Shown here: positions 24,901 to 38,191 of the stretch, piece by piece | How positions within the stretch are numbered: the first letter of the stretch is position 1 | How the letters are laid out: each line of letters begins with the position of its first letter | Source: Auanema rhodensis | Taxonomy: Eukaryota; Nematoda; Chromadorea; Rhabditida; Rhabditidae | Reading direction: 5' to 3' | Assembly (NCBI GenBank): GCA_964057225.1 | Contig: CAXKVF010000093.1 | Coordinates: forward strand, 1 to 64,000 | DNA length: 64,000 nucleotides | Position numbers and translations under genes: made by a program | Notes under the pieces: model-generated | What the model was told of the DNA's origin: nothing | The model's database searches: none | The model's input: the letters and a program-made list of their open reading frames with translations, nothing else

Positions 24901-27900
24901 CAATAAAAATTTGTTTTTAGACTAATATGGACATGGGGAATCTAATTTTGAAAACCGCATCTCCTTATCTTTCACGTGAAGCGAGTTACATACCAAGTGC
25001 ACATCACGTGTACATTTAATTAGCATAAATTAAAGTTCACGTAAATTTCAAAGTCATGGTTACCATGAACCAATATCAATAAAAATTTGTTTTTAGACTA
25101 ATATGGACATGGGGAATCTAATTTTGAAAACCGCATCTCTTCATTTTTCACGTGAAGCGAGTTACATACCAAGTGCACATCACGTGTACATTTAATTAGC
25201 ATAAATTAAAGTTCACGTAAATTTCAAAGTCATGGTTACCATGCACCAATATCAATAAAAATTTGTTTTTAAACTAATATGGACATGGGGAATCTAATTT
25301 TGAAAACCGCATCTCTTTATCTTTCACGTGAAGCGAGTTACATACCAAGTGCACATCACGTGTACATTTAATTAGCATAAATTAAAGTTCACGTAAATTT
25401 CAAAGTCATGGTTACCATGCACCAATATCAATAAAAATTTGTTTTTAGACTAATATGGACATGGGGAATCTAATTTTGAAAACCGTATCTCTTCATTTTT
25501 CACGTGAAGCGAGTTACATACCAAGTGCACATCACGTGTACATTTAATTAGCATAAATTAAAGTTCACGTAAATTTCAAAGTCATGGTTACCATGCACCA
25601 ATATCAATAAAAATTTGTTTTTAGACTAATATGGACATGGGGAATCTAATTTTGAAAACCGCATCTCTTTATCTTTCACGTGAAGCGAGTTACATACCAA
25701 GTGCACATCACGTGTACATTTAATCAGCATAAATTAAAGTTCACGTAAATTTCAAAGTCATGGTTACCATGAACCAATATCAATAAAAATTTGTTTTTAG
25801 ACTAATATGGACATGGGGAATCTAATTTTGAAAACCGCATCTCTTTATCTTTCACGTGAAGCGAGTTACATACCAAGTGCACATCACGTGTACATTTAAT
25901 TAGCATAAATTAAAGTTCACGTAAATTTCAAAGTCATGGTTACCATGCACCAATATCAATAAAAATTTGTTTTTAGACTAATATGGACATGGGGAATCTA
26001 ATTTTGAAAACCGCATCTCTTTATCTTTCACGTGAAGCGAGTTACATACCAAGTGCACATCACGTGTACATTTAATTAGCATAAATTAAAGTTCACGTAA
26101 ATTTCAAAGTCATGGTTACCATGCACCAATATCAATAAAAATTTGTTTTTAAACTAATATGGACATGGGGAATCTAATTTTGAAAACCGCATCTCTTTAT
26201 CTTTCACGTGAAGCGAGTTACATACCAAGTGCACATCACGTGTACATTTAATTAGCATAAATTAAAGTTCACGTAAATTTCAAAGTCATGGTTACCATGC
26301 ACCAATATCAATAAAAATTTGTTTTTAGACTAATATGGACATGGGGAATCTAATTTTGAAAACCGCATCTCTTCATTTTTCACGTGAAGCGAGTTACATA
26401 CCAAGTGCACATCACGTGTACATTTAATTAGCATAAATTAAAGTTCACGTAAATTTCAAAGTCATGGTTACCATGCACCAATATCAATAAAAATTTGTTT
26501 TTAGACTAATATGGACATGGGGAATCTAATTTTGAAAACCGCATCTCTTTATCTTTCACGTGAAGCGAGTTACATACCAAGTGCACATCACGTGTACATT
26601 TAATTAGCATAAATTAAAGTTCACGTAAATTTCAAAGTCATGGTTACCATGCACCAATATCAATAAAAATTTGTTTTTAGACTAATATGGACATGGGGAA
26701 TCTAATTTTGAAAACCGCATCTCCTTATCTTTCACGTGAAGCGAGTTACATACCAAGTGCACATCACGTGTACATTTAATTAGCATAAATTAAAGTTCAC
26801 GTAAATTTCAAAGTCATGGTTACCATGCACCAATATCAATAAAAATTTGTTTTTAGACTAATATGGACATGGGGAATCTAATTTTGAAAACCGCATCTCT
26901 TTATCTTTCACGTGAAGCGAGTTACATACCAAGTGCACATCACGTGTACATTTAATTAGCATAAATTAAAGTTCACGTAAATTTCAAAGTCATGGTTACC
27001 ATGCACCAATATCAATAAAAATTTGTTTTTAGACTAATATGGACATGGGGAATCTAATTTTGAAAACCGCATCTCTTCATTTTTCACGTGAAGCGAGTTA
27101 CATACCAAGTGCACATCACGTGTACATTTAATTAGCATAAATTAAAGTTCACGTAAATTTCAAAGTCATGGTTACCATGCACCAATATCAATAAAAATTT
27201 GTTTTTAGACTAATATGGACATGGGGAATCTAATTTTGAAAACCGCATCTCTTTATCTTTCACGTGAAGCGAGTTACATACCAAGTGCACATCACGTGTA
27301 CATTTAATTAGCATAAATTAAAGTTCACGTAAATTTCAAAGTCATGGTTACCATTAACCAATATCAATAAAAATTTGTTTTTAGACTAATATGGACATGG
27401 GGAATCTAATTTTGAAAACCGCATCTCTTTATCTTTCACGTGAAGCGAGTTACATACCAAGTGCACATCACGTGTACATTTAATTAGCATAAATTAAAGT
27501 TCACGTAAATTTCAAAGTCATGGTTACCATGCACCAATATCAATAAAAATTTGTTTTTAGACTAATATGGACATGGGGAATCTAATTTTGAAAACCGCAT
27601 CTCTTTATCTTTCACGTGAAGCGAGTTACATACCAAGTGCACATCACGTGTACATTTAATTAGCATAAATTAAAGTTCACGTAAATTTCAAAGTCATGGT
27701 TACCATGCACCAATATCAATAAAAATTTGTTTTTAGACTAATATGGACATGGGGAATCTAATTTTGAAAACCGCATCTCTTCATTTTTCACGTGAAGCGA
27801 GTTACATACCAAGTGCACATCACGTGTACATTTAATTAGCATAAATTAAAGTTCACGTAAATTTCAAAGTCATGGTTACCATGCACCAATATCAATAAAA

Positions 27901-28687
27901 ATTTGTTTTTAGACTAATATGGACATGGGGAATCTAATTTTGAAAACCGCATCTCTTTATCTTTCACGTGAAGCGAGTTACATACCAAGTGCACATCACG
28001 TGTACATTTAATTAGCATAAATTAAAGTTCACGTAAATTTCAAAGTCATGGTTACCATGCACCAATATCAATAAAAATTTGTTTTTAGACTAATATGGAC
28101 ATGGGGAATCTAATTTTGAAAACCGCATCTCCTTATCTTTCACGTGAAGCGAGTTACATACCAAGTGCACATCACGTGTACATTTAATTAGCATAAATTA
28201 AAGTTCACGTAAATTTCAAAGTCATGGTTACCATGCACCAATATCAATAAAAATTTGTTTTTAGACTAATATGGACATGGGGAATCTAATTTTGAAAACC
28301 GCATCTCTTTATCTTTCACGTGAAGCGAGTTACATACCAAGTGCACATCACGTGTACATTTAATTAGCATAAATTAAAGTTCACGTAAATTTCAAAGTCA
28401 TGGTTACCATGCACCAATATCAATAAAAATTTGTTTTTAGACTAATATGGACATGGGGAATCTAATTTTGAAAACCGCATCTCCTTATCTTTCACGTGAA
28501 GCGAGTTACATACCAAGTGCACATCACGTGTACATTTAATTAGCATAAATTAAAGTTCACGTAAATTTCAAAGTCATGGTTACCATGCACCAATATCAAT
28601 AAAAATTTGTTTTTAGACTAATATGGACATGGGGAATCTAATTTTGAAAACCGCATCTCTTTATCTTTCACGTGAAGCGAGTTACAT

Positions 28688-31503
28688 ACCAAGTGCACAT
28701 CACGTGTACATTTAATTAGCATAAATTAAAGTTCACGTAAATTTCAAAGTCATGGTTACCATGAACCAATATCAATAAAAATTTGTTTTTAGACTAAAAT
28801 GGACATGGGGAATCTAATTTTGAAAACCGCATCTCTTTATCTTTCACGTGAAGCGAGTTACATACCAAGTGCACATCACGTGTACATTTAATTAGCATAA
28901 ATTAAAGTTCACGTAAATTTCAAAGTCATGGTTACCATGCACCAATATCAATAAAAATTTGTTTTTAAACTAATATGGACATGGGGAATCTAATTTTGAA
29001 AACCGCATCTCTTTATCTTTCACGTGAAGCGAGTTACATACCAAGTGCACATCACGTGTACATTTAATTAGCATAAATTAAAGTTCACGTAAATTTCAAA
29101 GTCATCGTTACCATGCACCAATATCAATAAAAATTTGTTTTTAGACTAATATGGACATGGGGAATCTAATTTTGAAAACCGCATCTCTTTATCTTTCACG
29201 TGAAGCGAGTTACATACCAAGTGCACATCACGTGTACATTTAATTAGCATAAATTAAAGTTCACGTAAATTTCAAAGTCATGGTTACCATGCACCAATAT
29301 CAATAAAAATTTGTTTTTAGACTAATATGGACATGGGGAATCTAATTTTGAAAACCGCATCTCTTCATTTTTCACGTGAAGCGAGTTACATACCAAGTGC
29401 ACATCACGTGTACATTTAATTAGCATAAATTAAAGTTCACGTAAATTTCAAAGTCATGGTTACCATGCACCAATATCAATAAAAATTTGTTTTTAGACTA
29501 ATATGGACATGGGGAATCTAATTTTGAAAACCGCATCTCTTTATCTTTCACGTGAAGCGAGTTACATACCAAGTGCACATCACGTGTACATTTAATTAGC
29601 ATAAATTAAAGTTCACGTAAATTTCAAAGTCATGGTTACCATGCACCAATATCAATAAAAATTTGTTTTTAGACTAATATGGACATGGGGAATCTAATTT
29701 TGAAAACCGCATCTCTTCATTTTTCACGTGAAGCGAGTTACATACCAAGTGCACATCACGTGTACATTTAATTAGCATAAATTAAAGTTCACGTAAATTT
29801 CAAAGTCATGGTTACCATGCACCAATATCAATAAAAATTTGTTTTTAGACTAATATGGACATGGGGAATCTAATTTTGAAAACCGCATCTCTTTATCTTT
29901 CACGTGAAGCGAGTTACATACCAAGTGCACATCACGTGTACATTTAATTAGCATAAATTAAAGTTCACGTAAATTTCAAAGTCATGGTTACCATGCACCA
30001 ATATCAATAAAAATTTGTTTTTAAACTAATATGGACATGGGGAATCTAATTTTGAAAACCGCATCTCTTTATCTTTCACGTGAAGCGAGTTACATACCAA
30101 GTGCACATCACGTGTACATTTAATTAGCATAAATTAAAGTTCACGTAAATTTCAAAGTCATGGTTACCATGCACCAATATCAATAAAAATTTGTTTTTAG
30201 ACTAATATGGACATGGGGAATCTAATTTTGAAAACCGCATCTCTTTATCTTTCACGTGAAGCGAGTTACATACCAAGTGCACATCACGTGTACATTTAAT
30301 TAGCATAAATTAAAGTTCACGTAAATTTCAAAGTCATGGTTACCATGAACCAATATCAATAAAAATTTGTTTTTAGACTAATATGGACATGGGGAATCTA
30401 ATTTTGAAATCCGCATCTCTTTATCTTTCACGTGAAGCGAGTTACATACCAAGTGCACATCACGTGTACATTTAATTAGCATAAATTAAAGTTCACGTAA
30501 ATTTCAAAGTCATGGTTACCATGCACCAATATCAATAAAAATTTGTTTTTAAACTAATATGGACATGGGGAATCTAATTTTGAAAACCGCATCTCTTTAT
30601 CTTTCACGTGAAGCGAGTTACATACCAAGTGCACATCACGTGTACATTTAATTAGCATAAATTAAAGTTCACGTAAATTTCAAAGTCATGGTTACCATGC
30701 ACCAATATCAATAAAAATTTGTTTTTAGACTAATATGGACATGGGGAATCTAATTTTGAAAACCGCATCTCTTTATCTTTCACGTGAAGCGAGTTACATA
30801 CCAAGTGCACATCACGTGTACATTTAATTAGCATAAATTAAAGTTCACGTAAATTTCAAAGTCATGGTTACCATGAACCAATATCAATAAAAATTTGTTT
30901 TTAGACTAATATGGACATGGGGAATCTAATTTTGAAATCCGCATCTCTTTATCTTTCACGTGAAGCGAGTTACATACCAAGTGCACATCACGTGTACATT
31001 TAATTAGCATAAATTAAAGTTCACGTAAATTTCAAAGTCATGGTTACCATGCACCAATATCAATAAAAATTTGTTTTTAAACTAATATGGACATGGGGAA
31101 TCTAATTTTGAAAACCGCATCTCTTTATCTTTCACGTGAAGCGAGTTACATACCAAGTGCACATCACGTGTACATTTAATTAGCATAAATTAAAGTTCAC
31201 GTAAATTTCAAAGTCATGGTTACCATGCACCAATATCAATAAAAATTTGTTTTTAGACTAATATGGACATGGGGAATCTAATTTTGAAAACCGCATCTCT
31301 TTATCTTTCACGTGAAGCGAGTTACATACCAAGTGCACATCACGTGTACATTTAATTAGCATAAATTAAAGTTCACGTAAATTTCAAAGTCATGGTTACC
31401 ATGAACCAATATCAATAACAATTTGTTTTTAGACTAATATGGACATGGGGAATCTAATTTTGGAAACCGCATCTCTTTATCTTTCACGTGAAGCGAGTTA
31501 CAT
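28688..31503 (+). repeat. 16-monomer block, paired with 32208-34495
   Basis: It begins with an A77 monomer carrying AGACTAAAAT, then A105, common, C151+T154, common, C151+T154, common, A105, common, then the triplet A77(AAATCC)/A105/common twice, then A77 with AACAATTTG. The second block starts with the same AGACTAAAAT monomer 3,520 bp later and follows the same order. Similarity continues through the next two monomers (CTTCTTATC, then A77+C151+T154). Confidence 0.83.
30272..31327 (+). repeat. Tandem 3-monomer duplication (2 x 528 bp)
   Basis: Monomers at 30272, 30448 and 30624 (A77 with GAAATCCGC, A105, common) are repeated at 30800, 30976 and 31152. The private change GAAATCCGC appears at the same offset in both, 528 bp apart. 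This duplication fully accounts for the three extra monomers in this block compared with 32208-34495. Confidence 0.9.
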
Positions 31504-32207
31504 ACCAAGTGCACATCACGTGTACATTTAATTAGCATAAATTAAAGTTCACGTAAATTTCAAAGTCATGGTTACCATGCACCAATATCAATAAAAATTT
31601 GTTTTTAGACTAATATGGACATGGGGAATCTAATTTTGAAAACCGCATCTTCTTATCTTTCACGTGAAGCGAGTTACATACCAAGTGCACATCACGTGTA
31701 CATTTAATTAGCATGAATTAAAGTTCACGTAAATTTCAAAGTCATGGTTACCATGAACCAATATCAATAAAAATTTGTTTTTAGACTAATATGGACATGG
31801 GGAATCTAATTTTGAAAACCGCATCTCTTCATTTTTCACGTGAAGCGAGTTACATACCAAGTGCACATCACGTGTACATTTAATTAGCATAAATTAAAGT
31901 TCACGTAAATTTCAAAGTCATGGTTACCATGCACCAATATCAATAAAAATTTGTTTTTAGACTAATATGGACATGGGGAATCTAATTTTGAAAACCGCAT
32001 CTCTTTAACTTTCACGTGAAGCGAGTTACATACCAAGTGCACATCACGTGTACATTTAATTAGCATAAATTAAAGTTCACGTAAATTTCAAAGTCATGGT
32101 TACCATGAACCAATATCAATAAAAATTTGTTTTTAGACTAATATGGACATGGGGAATCTAATTTTGAAAACCGCATCTCTTTATCTTTCACGTGAAGCGA
32201 GTTACAT

Positions 32208-34495
32208 ACCAAGTGCACATCACGTGTACATTTAATTAGCATAAATTAAAGTTCACGTAAATTTCAAAGTCATGGTTACCATGAACCAATATCAATAAAA
32301 ATTTGTTTTTAGACTAAAATGGACATGGGGAATCTAATTTTGAAAACCGCATCTCTTTATCTTTCACGTGAAGCGAGTTACATACCAAGTGCACATCACG
32401 TGTACATTTAATTAGCATAAATTAAAGTTCACGTAAATTTCAAAGTCATGGTTACCATGCACCAATATCAATAAAAATTTGTTTTTAAACTAATATGGAC
32501 ATGGGGAATCTAATTTTGAAAACCGCATCTCTTTATCTTTCACGTGAAGCGAGTTACATACCAAGTGCACATCACGTGTACATTTAATTAGCATAAATTA
32601 AAGTTCACGTAATTTTCAAAGTCATGGTTACCATGCACCAATATCAATAAAAATTTGTTTTTAGACTAATATGGACATGGGGAATCTAATTTTGAAAACC
32701 GCATCTCTTTATCTTTCACGTGAAGCGAGTTACATACCAAGTGCACATCACGTGTACATTTAATTAGCATAAATTAAAGTTCACGTAAATTTCAAATTCA
32801 TGGTTACCATGCACCAATATCAATAAAAATTTGTTTTTAGACTAATATGGACATGGGGAATCTAATTTTGAAAACCGCATCTCTTCATTTTTCACGTGAA
32901 GCGAGTTACATACCAAGTGCACATCACGTGTACATTTAATTAGCATAAATTAAAGTTCACGTAAATTTCAAAGTCATGGTTACCATGCACCAATATCAAT
33001 AAAAATTTGTTTTTAGACTAATATGGACATGGGGAATCTAATTTTGAAAACCGCATCTCTTTATCTTTCACGTGAAGCGAGTTACATACCAAGTGCACAT
33101 CACGTGTACATTTAATTAGCATAAATTAAAGTTCACGTAAATTTCAAAGTCATGGTTACCATGCACCAATATCAATAAAAATTTGTTTTTAGACTAATAT
33201 GGACATGGGGAATCTAATTTTGAAAACCGCATCTCTTCATTTTTCACGTGAAGCGAGTTACATACCAAGTGCACATCACGTGTACATTTAATTAGCATAA
33301 ATTAAAGTTCACGTAAATTTCAAAGTCATGGTTACCATGCACCAATATCAATAAAAATTTGTTTTTAGACTAATATGGACATGGGGAATCTAATTTTGAA
33401 AACCGCATCTCTTTATCTTTCACGTGAAGCGAGTTACATACCAAGTGCACATCACGTGTACATTTAATTAGCATAAATTAAAGTTCACGTAAATTTCAAA
33501 GTCATGGTTACCATGCACCAATATCAATAAAAATTTGTTTTTGAACTAATATGGACATGGGGAATCTAATTTTGAAAATCGCATCTCTTTATCTTTCACG
33601 TGAAGCGAGTTACATACCAAGTGCACATCACGTGTACATTTAATTAGCATAAATTAAAGTTCACGTAAATTTCAAAGTCATGGTTACCATGCACCAATAT
33701 CAATAAAAATTTGTTTTTAGACTAATATGGACATGGGGAATCTAATTTTGAAAACCGCATCTCTTTATCTTTCACGTGAAGCGAGTTACATACCAAGTGC
33801 ACATCACGTGTACATTTAATTAGCATAAATTAAAGTTCACGTAAATTTCAAAGTCATGGTTACCATGAACCAATATCAATAAAAATTTGTTTTTAGACTA
33901 ATATGGACATGGGGAATCTAATTTTGAAAACCGCATCTCTTTATCTTTCACGTGAAGCGAGTTACATACCAAGTGCACATCACGTGTACATTTAATTAGC
34001 ATAAATTAAAGTTCACGTAAATTTCAAAGTCATGGTTACCATGCACCAATATCAATAAAAATTTGTTTTTAAACTAATATGGACATGGGGAATCTAATTT
34101 TGAAAACCGCATCTCTTTATCTTTCACGTGAAGCGAGTTACATACCAAGTGCACATCACGTGTACATTTAATTAGCATAAATTAAAGTTCACGTAAATTT
34201 CAAAGTCATGGTTACCATGCACCAATATCAATAAAAATTTGTTTTTAGACTAATATAGACATGGGGAATCTAATTTTGAAAACCGCATCTCTTTATCTTT
34301 CACGTGAAGCGAGTTACATACCAAGTGCACATCACGTGTACATTTAATTAGCATAAATTAAAGTTCACGTAAATTTCAAAGTCATGGTTACCATGAACCA
34401 ATATCAATAACAATTTGTTTTTAGACTAATATGGACATGGGGAATCTAATTTTGAAAACCGCATCTCTTTATCTTTCACGTGAAGCGAGTTACAT
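32208..34495 (+). repeat. 13-monomer block, paired with 28688-31503
   Basis: Order: A77 with AGACTAAAAT, A105, common (GTAATTTTC), C151+T154 (AAATTCATGG), common, C151+T154, common, a TTTTTGAAC monomer with TCGC, common, A77, A105, common (ATATAGAC), A77 with AACAATTTG. It has a single A77/A105/common triplet where the other block has two. It is followed directly by the first 21-monomer HOR copy. Confidence 0.82.
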
Positions 34496-37400
34496 ACCAA
34501 GTGCACATCACGTGTACATTTAATTAGCATAAATTAAAGTTCACGTAAATTTCAAAGTCATGGTTACCATGCACCAATATCAATAAAAATTTGTTTTTAG
34601 ACTAATATGGACATGGGGACTCTAATTTTGAAAACCGCATCTTCTTATCTTTCACGTGAAGCGAGTTACATACCAAGTGCACATCACGTGTACATTTAAT
34701 TAGCATAAATTAAAGTTCACGTAAATTTCAAAGTCATGGTTACCATGAACCAATATCAATAAAAATTTGTTTTTAGACTAATATGGACATGGGGAATCTA
34801 ATTTTGAAAACCGCATCTCTTCATTTTTCACGTGAAGCGAGTTACATACCAAGTGCACATCACGTGTACATTTAATTAGCATAAATTAAAGTTCACGTAA
34901 ATTTCAAAGTCATGGTTACCATGCACCAATATCAATAAAAATTTGTTTTTAAACTAATATGGACATGGGGAATCTAATTTTGAAAACCGCATCTCTTTAT
35001 CTTTCACGTGAAGCGAGTTACATACCAAGTGCACATCACGTGTACATTTAATTAGCATAAATTAAAGTTCACGTAAATTTCAAAGTCATGGTTACCATGC
35101 ACCAATATCAATAAAAATTTGTTTTTAGACTAATATGGACATGGGGAATCTAATTTTGAAAACCGCATCTCTTTAACTTTCACGTGAAGCGAGTTACATA
35201 CCAAGTGCACATCACGTGTACATTTAATTAGCATAAATTAAAGTTCACGTAAATTTCAAAGTCATGGTTACCATGAACCAATATCAATAAAAATTTGTTT
35301 TTAGACTAATATGGACATGGGGAATCTAATTTTGAAAACCGCATCTCTTTATCTTTCACGTGAAGCGAGTTACATACCAAGTGCACATCACGTGTACATT
35401 TAATTAGCATAAATTAAAGTTCACGTAAATTTCAAAGTCATGGTTACCATGAACCAATATCAATAAAAATTTGTTTTTAGACTAATATGGACATGGGGAA
35501 TCTAATTTTGAAAACCGCATCTCTTTATCTTTCACGTGAAGCGAGTTACATACCAAGTGCACATCACGTGTACATTTAATTAGCATAAATTAAAGTTCAC
35601 GTAAATTTCAAAGTCATGGTTACCATGCACCAATATCAATAAAAATTTGTTTTTAGACTAATATGGACATGGGGAATCTAATTTTGAAAACCGCATCTCC
35701 TTATCTTTCACGTGAAGCGAGTTACATACCAAGTGCACATCACGTGTACATTTAATTAGCATAAATTAAAGTTCAAGTAAATTTCAAAGTCATGGTTACC
35801 ATGCACCAATATCAATAAAAATTTGTTTTTAGACTAATATGGACATGGGGAATCTAATTTTGAAAACCGCATCTCTTCATTTTTCACGTGAAGCGAGTTA
35901 CATACCAAGTGCACATCACGTGTACATTTAATTAGCATAAATTAAAGTTCACGTAAATTTCAAAGTCATGGTTACCATGCACCAATATCAATAAAAATTT
36001 GTTTTTAGACTAATATGGACATGGGGAATCTAATTTTGAAAACCGCATCTCTTTATCTTTCACGTGAAGCGAGTTACATACCAAGTGCACATCACGTGTA
36101 CATTTAATTAGCATAAATTAAAGTTCACGTAAATTTCAAAGTCATGGTTACCATGCACCAATATCAATAAAAATTTGTTTTTAAACTAATATGGACATGG
36201 GGAATCTAATTTTGAAAACCGCATCTCTTTATCTTTCACGTGAAGCGAGTTACATACCAAGTGCACATCACGTGTACATTTAATTAGCATAAATTAAAGT
36301 TCACGTAAATTTCAAAGTCATGGTTACCATGCACCAATATCAATAAAAATTTGTTTTTAGACTAATATGGACATAGGGAATCTAATTTTAAAAACCGCAT
36401 CTCTTTATCTTTCACGTGAAGCGAGTTACATACCAAGTGCACATCACGTGTACATTTAATTAGCATAAATTAAAGTTCACGTAAATTTCAAAGTCATGGT
36501 TACCATGAACCAATATCAAAAACAATTTGTTTTTAGACTAATATGGACATGGGGAATCTAATTTTGAAAACCGCATCTCTTTATCTTTCACGTGAAGCGA
36601 GTTACATACCAAGTGCACATCACGTGTACATTTAATTAGCATAAATTAAAGTTCACGTAAATTTCAAAGTCATGGTTACCATGCACCAATATCAATAAAA
36701 ATTTGTTTTTAGACTAATATGGACATGGGGAATCTAATTTTGAAAACCGCATCTCCTTATCTTTCACGTGAAGCGAGTTACATACCAAGTGCACATCACG
36801 TGTACATTTAATTAGCATAAATTAAAGTTCACGTAAATTTCAAAGTCATGGTTACCATGAACCAATATCAATAAAAATTTGTTTTTAGACTAATATGGAC
36901 ATGGGGAATCTAATTTTGAAAACCGCATCTCTTCATTTTTCACGTGAAGCGAGTTACATACCAAGTGCACATCACGTGTACATTTAATTAGCATAAATTA
37001 AAGTTCACGTAAATTTCAAAGTCATGGTTACCATGCACCAATATCAATAAAAATTTGTTTTTAAACTAATATGGACATGGGGAATCTAATTTTGAAAACC
37101 GCATCTCTTTATCTTTCACGTGAAGCGAGTTACATACCAAGTGCACATCACGTGTACATTTAATTAGCATAAATTAAAGTTCACGTAAATTTCAAAGTCA
37201 TGGTTACCATGCACCAATATCAATAAACATTTGTTTTTAGACTAATATGGACATGGGGAATCTAATTTTGAAAACCGCATCTCTTTAACTTTCACGTGAA
37301 GCGAGTTACATACCAAGTGCACATCACGTGTACATTTAATTAGCATAAATTAAAGTTCACGTAAATTTCAAAGTCATGGTTACCATGAACCAATATCAAT

Positions 37401-38191
37401 AAAAATTTGTTTTTAGACTAATATGGACATGGGGAATCTAATTTTGAAAACCGCATCTCTTTATCTTTCACGTGAAGCGAGTTACATACCAAGTGCACAT
37501 CACGTGTACATTTAATTAGCATAAATTAAAGTTCACGTAAATTTCAAAGTCATGGTTACCATGAACCAATATCAATAAAAATTTGTTTTTAGACTAATAT
37601 GGACATGGGGAATCTAATTTTGAAAACCGCATCTCTTTATCTTTCACGTGAAGCGAGTTACATACCAAGTGCACATCACGTGTACATTTAATTAGCATAA
37701 ATTAAAGTTCACGTAAATTTCAAAGTCATGGTTACCATGCACCAATATCAATAAAAATTTGTTTTTAGACTAATATGGACATGGGGAATCTAATTTTGAA
37801 AACCGCATCTCCTTATCTTTCACGTGAAGCGAGTTACATACCAAGTGCACATCACGTGTACATTTAATTAGCATAAATTAAAGTTCACGTAAATTTCAAA
37901 GTCATGGTTACCATGCACCAATATCAATAAAAATTTGTTTTTAGACTAATATGGACATGGGGAATCTAATTTTGAAAACCGCATCTCTTCATTTTTCACG
38001 TGAAGCGAGTTACATACCAAGTGCACATCACGTGTACATTTAATTAGCATAAATTAAAGTTCACGTAAATTTCAAAGTCATGGTTACCATGCACCAATAT
38101 CAATAAAAATTTGTTTTTAGACTAATATGGACATGAGGAATCTAATTTTGAAAACCGCATCTCTTTATCTTTCACGTGAAGCGAGTTACAT
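34496..38191 (+). repeat. 21-monomer higher-order repeat, copy 1 (3,696 bp)
   Basis: Rare variants recur exactly 3,696 bp apart: GGGGACTC (34496/38192), GTTCAAGTAA (35728/39424), CAAAAACAATT (36432/40128), AAACATTTG (37136/40832) and ATGAGGAAT (38016/41712). The common markers also match in order over all 21 monomers. One visible difference is ACATAGGG at 36256 against ACATGGGG at 39952. Internally the 21-mer is composite. A string of A77+C151+T154, A105-type, A153, A77, A77, C149, C151+T154 starts at 34672 and again at 36784, giving sub-units of 12 and 9 monomers. Confidence 0.93.

Noticed and set aside
24816-28687. A long exact HOR in the left part of zone II
   Set aside because: C151+T154, A105 and C149 monomers recur here in similar short strings, but I could not find a fixed offset at which rare private variants also return.
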